Assembly (NCBI GenBank): GCA_018816605.1
Contig: JAHIVS010000536.1
Location: 1-29,531 of the forward strand
DNA from: Pseudomonadota bacterium
GTDB lineage: Bacteria; Desulfobacterota; Desulfobacteria; Desulfobacterales; Desulfobacteraceae
Direction: 5' to 3'
DNA length: 29,531 nt
Shown here: in pieces, positions 24,696-29,531 of the stretch
How positions within the stretch are numbered: position 1 is the stretch's first letter
How the letters are laid out: the number at the start of each line of letters is the position of its first letter
Notes under the pieces: model-generated
What the model was told of the DNA's origin: nothing
Seen by the model: the letters and a program-made list of their open reading frames with translations, nothing else
The model's database searches: none
Translations under genes and position numbers: made by a program

Positions 24696-24965
24696 GTGGT
24701 TTTACTGGCAGAGAACAAAGAGGAGATGATCGAAAGTTTCAAGCTCCACGAGTCCGATACCGGCTCACCGGAAGTTCAGGTAGCAATTTTAACCCACCGC
24801 ATCAGTTACCTTACTGAGCATCTTAAGATTCACAAAAAAGACCATCATTCAAGACGGGGTCTCTTGATTCTTGTTGGAAGGCGCAGAAGCCTTCTGGACT
24901 ATGTGAAGAAAAAGGATGTCACCAGATACCGTTCTTTGATTGAAAGACTCGGACTTAGAAGGTAG
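24696..24965 (+). CDS. rpsO: 30S ribosomal protein S15
   Basis: 89 residues, full length, with the conserved core [18 protein letters not shown] and [20 protein letters not shown]. It binds the central domain of 16S rRNA. The start is GTG at 24696, seven bases after AGGAG. The 149-base gap after truB contains an imperfect dyad (CTACAGAC near 24556, GTCTGCAG near 24591) followed by a T-rich run, perhaps a weak terminator, but no clear promoter. By family knowledge S15 represses its own mRNA; no specific structure is assigned here. Confidence 0.97.
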   Translation: MVLLAENKEEMIESFKLHESDTGSPEVQVAILTHRISYLTEHLKIHKKDHHSRRGLLILVGRRRSLLDYVKKKDVTRYRSLIERLGLRR

Positions 24966-24975
24966 AATGACTATC

Positions 24976-25020
24976 AACCGGTTTTTGGCTGTTTGCGGGT
25001 CAAAAACCGGTTTTTTGTTT
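24976..25020 (+). terminator. Intrinsic terminator after rpsO
   Basis: AACCGGTTTTTG (24976-24987) and CAAAAACCGGTT (25001-25012) pair perfectly over 12 bp around a 13-base loop, followed by TTTTGTTT. It begins ten bases after the rpsO stop codon. pnp must therefore have its own promoter in 25021-25195 or depend on read-through. Confidence 0.85.
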
Positions 25021-25032
25021 GTATCTTATTTT

Positions 25033-25044
25033 ATTGGTACCAAT
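25033..25044. repeat. 12-bp palindrome ATTGGTACCAAT
   Basis: A perfect 12-bp palindrome in the rpsO-pnp gap, surrounded by T-rich sequence, between the rpsO terminator and the pnp leader hairpin. It may be a binding site for a dimeric regulator, or chance in an A+T-rich gap. No second copy is apparent nearby. Confidence 0.4.
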
Positions 25045-25093
25045 TTTATTTTTAACCGGGGGCGGCAGTCATTTGGGATGCTTTTAAATAAGT

Positions 25094-25138
25094 TCGCATG
25101 TTTGCCATCAAGCATATTGTTTGATGACAAACATGCGG
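25094..25138 (+). promoter_or_regulatory. Long imperfect stem-loop in the pnp leader
   Basis: Outer arms GCATGTTTG (25096-25104) and CAAACATGC (25128-25136) pair perfectly, extended by C25095-G25137 and a G-U pair. A single C-A mismatch follows, then inner arms CATCAA (25106-25111) and TTGATG (25121-25126) around a nine-base loop. There is no T-run like that of a strong terminator. In E. coli a comparable long stem in the pnp leader is cut by RNase III and mediates PNPase autoregulation; this is a candidate equivalent by position and shape. Confidence 0.65.
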
Positions 25139-25195
25139 GTTTATTATTTCTAAGGTATCTCAAGGTCTCCGCCCCTTTATTACTTAGGAGAAACT

Positions 25196-27286
25196 ATGGA
25201 AAAAATTACATCAGCAATGATCGGTGGGAAAGAATTATCCATCACCACCGGTAAGATTGCAAAACAGGCATCAGGCGCTGTTATTGTCCAGTACGGAGAA
25301 ACCCGGGTCATTGTAACGGCAGTTGCATCAAAGGACGCAAGAGAGGTTAGCTTTTTGCCACTGACCGTTGAGTATCAGGAGCGGATCTATGCTGCCGGCA
25401 GAATTCCCGGCAATTATTTCCGAAGGGAAATCGGCCGGCCTTCGGAAAATGAAACCTTGAGAGCCCGTATGATTGACCGCCCCATCCGGCCCTTGTTTGA
25501 GAAGGGGTATAATTTTGAAACCCAGGTCATTGCCACGGTCCTGTCAACGGACAAACTGTGCGACCCCGGCATCCTGGCCATTGTCGGCGCCTCGGCCGCC
25601 CTTGAAATATCCGATATCCCCTTTAACGGCCCCATTGCCGGGATTAAGGTGGGCCGGGTGGACGGGCAATTTATCGCAAATCCCACACCCGAACAGATGG
25701 AAGCAAGCGACATCGACCTGACCGTGGCCGGTTCCAAAACCGGTGTGGTCATGGTGGAGGGCGGTGCCGATGTGGTATCTGAAAAGGATATGCTGGAAGC
25801 CATCTTTTTCGGCCATCAGGCCATGCAACCCCTCATTGATCTTCAGATCCAATTGAAAAAAGAGGTCGGCAAGGAAAAAAGAGCCTTTACGCCTCCGGCA
25901 AAAGATGAGGCCCTGGAAGAAAACGTTATGGCGTTTAGCGCCGATAAAATCCATGAAAAGGTTCAGATCAAAACCAAGATCGAACGGGCGAATGCCCTGG
26001 GGCTTTTGAAAGAAGAGGTCCAGGATCATTTCGCAGAACAATACCCGGATCAGATGGACGAGGTCAAAGAGGCCTTCAGCAATGCTGTTAAATCCGTGAG
26101 TCGCAAGATAGTCCTTACAGAAGACAAGCGCATCGACGGCAGGGCCTTTGACGAAATACGCCAGATTGATTGTGAAGCCGCTTGTCTGCCGAGACTCCAC
26201 GGGTCCGCCTTGTTTACCAGGGGGGAAACCCAGGTGTTGGGGGTCCTGACCTTAGGATCCGGCAGGGATGAGCAACGCATCGAAACCCTGAACAATGGGG
26301 ATACCACCCGGACCTTTATGCTCCATTATAATTTTCCACCCTTTTCAGTGGGAGAGGTCAAACGGGCGGGTGGTCCCAGCCGCAGGGATGTCGGGCATGG
26401 CGATCTTGCCCACAGGGCGCTTTCAAGAATTCTCCCTTCGGCCGAAGAGTTTGAGTATACCATCCGACTGGTGGGAGAAGTCATGGAATCCAACGGGAGT
26501 TCTTCCATGGGAACGGTCTGCGCCGGCACCCTGGCTCTCATGGACGGCGGGGTGCCCATCAAGGCGCCTGTCTCGGGTATTGCCATGGGCCTTGTAAAAG
26601 GTGAGGACAAAACCGTCATTCTTTCCGATATCCTGGGGGATGAAGATCATTTCGGGGATATGGATTTTAAGGTGGCAGGCACAACAGAGGGCATCACCGC
26701 TCTTCAGATGGATATAAAGATTAAAGAGCTGTCCAAAGAGATCATGGAAACCGCTTTGAACCAGGCCCGGGGCGGCAGGCTTCATATTTTGGCTGAGATG
26801 ATGAAAACCCTTGATAAAACAAGGGAGAATCTATCCCCTCTTGCTCCGAAAATTGTCAGCATTCAGATCAACAAGGACAAGATCCGGGATATCATCGGAC
26901 CTGGCGGCAAGGTGATCCGTGCCATTCAGACGGAAACCAATACCGTTCTTGAAGTGGACGATTCCGGCCTTGTAAAGATTGCGGCTGAAAATCAGGCAGA
27001 TGCAGACAGGGCAGTGAAGATGGTAGGAGATATTGCCATGGACCCTGAAATCGGTGCCATTTACCAGGGCGAGGTGGTGAAAATTACGGACTTTGGCGCT
27101 TTTGTCAATATCAAACCCGGGACAGACGGTTTGGTTCATATTTCGGAGCTGGCGGAACATCGTGTTAAACAGGTCACAGACGTGGTCAAGGAAGGCGAAA
27201 TAATTTCCGTAAAGGTTCTGGACATCACCCGGGATGGGAAAATCAAGCTGAGTTACAAAGCAGCTAAGAAAGATGAAGAAAAATAG
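25196..27286 (+). CDS. pnp: Polyribonucleotide nucleotidyltransferase (PNPase)
   Basis: 696 residues. Two RNase PH-like domains (about 1-225 and 310-550) flank an all-helical domain. A KH domain (about 550-615, [15 protein letters not shown]) and a C-terminal S1 domain (about 620-690, [29 protein letters not shown]) follow. It degrades RNA 3' to 5' with phosphate and can add tails. Catalytic-domain motifs such as [18 protein letters not shown] and SSMGTVC are intact. The ATG at 25196 follows AGGAG by five bases. The 3' end overlaps the MBL-fold gene by 14 bases, so the two are probably translationally coupled. Confidence 0.97.
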   Translation: MEKITSAMIGGKELSITTGKIAKQASGAVIVQYGETRVIVTAVASKDAREVSFLPLTVEYQERIYAAGRIPGNYFRREIGRPSENETLRARMIDRPIRPLFEKGYNFETQVIATVLSTDKLCDPGILAIVGASAALEISDIPFNGPIAGIKVGRVDGQFIANPTPEQMEASDIDLTVAGSKTGVVMVEGGADVVSEKDMLEAIFFGHQAMQPLIDLQIQLKKEVGKEKRAFTPPAKDEALEENVMAFSADKIHEKVQIKTKIERANALGLLKEEVQDHFAEQYPDQMDEVKEAFSNAVKSVSRKIVLTEDKRIDGRAFDEIRQIDCEAACLPRLHGSALFTRGETQVLGVLTLGSGRDEQRIETLNNGDTTRTFMLHYNFPPFSVGEVKRAGGPSRRDVGHGDLAHRALSRILPSAEEFEYTIRLVGEVMESNGSSSMGTVCAGTLALMDGGVPIKAPVSGIAMGLVKGEDKTVILSDILGDEDHFGDMDFKVAGTTEGITALQMDIKIKELSKEIMETALNQARGGRLHILAEMMKTLDKTRENLSPLAPKIVSIQINKDKIRDIIGPGGKVIRAIQTETNTVLEVDDSGLVKIAAENQADADRAVKMVGDIAMDPEIGAIYQGEVVKITDFGAFVNIKPGTDGLVHISELAEHRVKQVTDVVKEGEIISVKVLDITRDGKIKLSYKAAKKDEEK

Positions 27287-28076
27287 TTCTTTTTGTGTCT
27301 GTCCCCTTGCCAGCGGCAGCAAGGGGAATTCTGTGTTTGTTGCAACGCCCGAAACCGCTGTGCTGATTGATGCAGGTCTGTCCGGAATTGAAATTGAAAG
27401 ACGCCTCACCCTTGTGGGGCAAACACCGGAACAGCTTTCGGCCATCATTATCACCCACGAACATACCGATCATGTACGCGGGGCGGGGATATTAAGCCGC
27501 AGGTTTAATATCCCCGTCTATATCACCCCCAAAACCCTGGATGCCTGCACCGGTTTAGGGAAGATCCAACACCTTAATTTTTTTGAATGCGGAACCCCCT
27601 TTGATATTGACCAGCTGCGGGTGGTTCCTTTTTCAATTTCCCACGATGCCCGGGATCCTGCCGGTCTGACCCTGTCCTTTGGAGAAAGCAAAATCGGTAT
27701 CGCCACAGACCTTGGCATTGTCACAGGCCTTGTCAGGGAACATTTGAAGAATTGCCATTTGATCTATATCGAATCCAACCATGATCCGGAGATGCTGATC
27801 AACGGGTCCTACCCCTGGTTTTTAAAACAGCGGGTCAAATCCAGGAGCGGCCATCTGTCCAACATGGACACCCGGGAGTTGCTATCTGACATTCTGGGGC
27901 AGAATCCGGATCCGAATGTCATCCCGGACTTAAAACATGTGATCCTTGCCCATTTGAGCGAGGAGAACAATTGTCCCAGGAAAGCTGCCATGGAAGTGGC
28001 CAAAGGTCTTAATGGATCCGGGATCGCATTGTATGTGGCAGGACCGGATCACCCCGGAGAAATGATCCGCCTATAG
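27273..28076 (+). CDS. MBL-fold metallo-hydrolase, YycJ/WalJ-like
   Basis: 267 residues of the metallo-beta-lactamase superfamily. The metal-binding motif [11 protein letters not shown] has His62, His64, Asp66 and His67. A later His is in [12 protein letters not shown], Asp145 is in GIATDLGIV, and a C-terminal His is in AHLSEENN. The N-terminal [10 protein letters not shown] is typical of YycJ/WalJ-type proteins. By family knowledge these are soluble hydrolases, some with DNA exonuclease activity linked to mismatch repair; the substrate here is not established. The start lies inside the last codons of pnp in another frame, so expression is tied to pnp. Confidence 0.9.
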   Translation: MKKNSSFCVCPLASGSKGNSVFVATPETAVLIDAGLSGIEIERRLTLVGQTPEQLSAIIITHEHTDHVRGAGILSRRFNIPVYITPKTLDACTGLGKIQHLNFFECGTPFDIDQLRVVPFSISHDARDPAGLTLSFGESKIGIATDLGIVTGLVREHLKNCHLIYIESNHDPEMLINGSYPWFLKQRVKSRSGHLSNMDTRELLSDILGQNPDPNVIPDLKHVILAHLSEENNCPRKAAMEVAKGLNGSGIALYVAGPDHPGEMIRL

Positions 28077-28203
28077 GCGGCCGCATCCAGTATTTTTTCC
28101 CATGCGTTCTGGGGAACCCGGCGGGTAAGCGGTTTTATCAGGACGTCACCCAAAAGCGGAACCTCTGTTGGATTGAAAAAAAGGGTGGTTTCGTTTCTTT
28201 TGT

Positions 28204-29531
28204 CTAAAGCGCCTGACTTCCCAGGCAGCAGGGCAGATATACCGTAAAACAACTTCCTTTCCCGACCACACTTGAGACCATGATTTTCCCCCCGTGGTCC
28301 TGGATGATGCCGTGGACAATGGACAATCCCATACCCGTGCCTTTCCCGATTTGCTTGGTGGTAAAATAGGGCTCAAAAAGTCTGGGAATATCCTGGTCAG
28401 CAATACCACACCCTGTGTCTTCAACCGTCAGTTTAAAATAGTCTCCGGTCACAGGGAAACCGAACCCATGGGCGTCTTGCTCCATGGAAACCCTGCCCAC
28501 TCCAAGGGAAATACGTCCCTTTTCCTTGCCCAGATCCAATTCAATGGCATGCATGCTGTTGGTCAGCAAATTCATAACGGCCTGGTAAATTTGGGTCTTG
28601 TCGGCAAAGACAAGAAGCCTGTCAGACTGGATTATGGTGGCCAGCTCAATGGTGGCAGGTATCCTGATTCTAAAAAAAGTGATACATTCCCGGAGGATAG
28701 AACCCAGATCGCAGATTGTTTTGTCCATAGGTGTCTGGCGGCTGAAGGCCAGGATCTGATTCACAATGCCGCTGCCCCGTTCACTGGCCAGGCATATGTG
28801 TTCAAGATTTTCATGGGCCGGATGGGGTTTTTCCAGGTGCGAGAGGGAAAGTTCTGCATATCCCAGGATAGTGCTTAGAATATTATTGAAATCGTGGGCA
28901 ACCCCTCCTGCCAGGGTGCCGATGGCCTCCATTTTTTGGGAATGATGCAGCTGCCTGAGTAATTCTTTGCTCGTTTCTTCTGCCTGAATCCGGTTCTGGA
29001 TTTCATTTTCCAGCTGGAGGCGCCTTTGTTTTTCTTTCCCGACCATTTGGCTGATCTTGTTGAAAAGAAAGGCAACGGAAATGGTGGCCACGGCATTGAG
29101 ACAAATAAAATTGACCCCGACCACAATCCAGATGGCAACGGCATATGGCTGGGTTTCCATCCAGGGCATTGTCCTGCCCGGCACAAGCAGGCTCAACCCC
29201 AGGAGAGTGATAAGATTGATCCCAAGGGAGATCACAGCCGGTTTTCCTCCCAGTAAGACCCCGGTCATAATGGAAAACATCAGCAACCATAAAAACCCGG
29301 CTCCTTTGGGGCCCAGAACAATAAGAAGTCCCAGACCAAGAGCATAAAAGATCAGGAGCAGGCCCAGGGTCTTGTTTAAAAAAGAGAGCCTTTGGCCCAT
29401 CAGCAGAAAAAGGGCAAATCCCAGTGCCAGGGTATCCAGGAATGCAATGCTGTAGAATTTTAAGGTAAACGAATAATAAATACTGGGCAGATAGGCGATG
29501 GCACCGAAAGTGACAAGGCCCAACAGGAGAT
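28204..29531 (-). CDS. Membrane sensor histidine kinase, N-terminus outside the window
   Basis: The reading frame is open to the end of the window, so the first residues are missing; TTG at 29521-29523 is an internal Leu codon. About 442 residues are visible. Five or six hydrophobic segments (first about 155 residues) form a membrane sensor without a large extracytoplasmic domain. A coiled linker leads to HisKA with HSQKMEAIGTLAGGVAHDFNN, where the His before DFNN is the phospho-acceptor. The HATPase domain has the N box (LLTNSMHAI), DTGCGI and GTGMGLS. No receiver domain is attached. It resembles the NtrB-like GGVAHDFNN group common in Desulfobacterota. It is convergent with the MBL-fold gene across a 127-base gap. 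Confidence 0.92.
   Translation of the reverse strand, partial: LLLGLVTFGAIAYLPSIYYSFTLKFYSIAFLDTLALGFALFLLMGQRLSFLNKTLGLLLIFYALGLGLLIVLGPKGAGFLWLLMFSIMTGVLLGGKPAVISLGINLITLLGLSLLVPGRTMPWMETQPYAVAIWIVVGVNFICLNAVATISVAFLFNKISQMVGKEKQRRLQLENEIQNRIQAEETSKELLRQLHHSQKMEAIGTLAGGVAHDFNNILSTILGYAELSLSHLEKPHPAHENLEHICLASERGSGIVNQILAFSRQTPMDKTICDLGSILRECITFFRIRIPATIELATIIQSDRLLVFADKTQIYQAVMNLLTNSMHAIELDLGKEKGRISLGVGRVSMEQDAHGFGFPVTGDYFKLTVEDTGCGIADQDIPRLFEPYFTTKQIGKGTGMGLSIVHGIIQDHGGKIMVSSVVGKGSCFTVYLPCCLGSQAL

Noticed and set aside
1..29531. CRISPR arrays, insertion sequences, prophage, integron or toxin-antitoxin genes
   Set aside because: No regularly spaced repeats, transposase or integrase genes, terminal inverted repeats or small toxin-like gene pairs were seen; the window is chiefly core metabolism, signalling and translation genes.

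Overview
The window comes from a Gram-negative sulfate-reducing bacterium, most likely a member of the Desulfobacteraceae (Desulfobacterota). The strongest evidence is the left edge, which carries the adenylylsulfate (APS) reductase genes aprB and the first codons of aprA. The PheST, IF2, Pta and histidine-kinase sequences fit the same group, as does the moderate G+C. I cannot name the genus from sequence alone.

Layout. 1-567: aprBA on the minus strand, with a leader/promoter region to about 790. 990-2555: a plus-strand pair, a YkgJ-type cysteine-cluster protein and an SDR-fold protein that lacks the usual catalytic Lys. 2552-4969 (minus): a hybrid sensor histidine kinase followed by an exported SNase-fold protein with degraded active-site residues. 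5150-7108 (plus): a TetR-family regulator and a Tat-exported Acg-like nitroreductase, each preceded by a copy of the same palindrome (TCACC-N4-GGTGA). 7119-9254 (minus): long-form phosphate acetyltransferase. 9478-10827 (plus): a GAF plus SpoIIE/PP2C phosphatase. 10793-12446 (minus): dgt and a second YkgJ-type protein. 12620-13129 (plus): a TadA-like deaminase.

From 13137 to 28076 everything is on the plus strand and is mostly translation and RNA machinery. The first block is infC-rpmI-rplT-pheS-pheT, with a strong promoter before infC and a terminator-like hairpin between infC and rpmI. A tRNA-Gly(CCC) follows, with its own promoter and a terminator after it. The second block is rimP-nusA-infB-rbfA-truB-rpsO-pnp and an MBL-fold hydrolase overlapping pnp. 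A strong terminator follows rpsO, and a long imperfect stem-loop lies in the pnp leader. The right edge (28204-29531, minus) is a membrane histidine kinase running off the window.

I found no CRISPR array, insertion sequence, prophage, integron or toxin-antitoxin pair, and no convincing new multi-gene system. The observations most worth following are regulatory: the paired TetR-type operators, the ambiguous infC start codon, and the RNA hairpins in the infC-rpmI and rpsO-pnp gaps. The two apparently catalytically altered enzymes (SDR and SNase-like) also merit a look.
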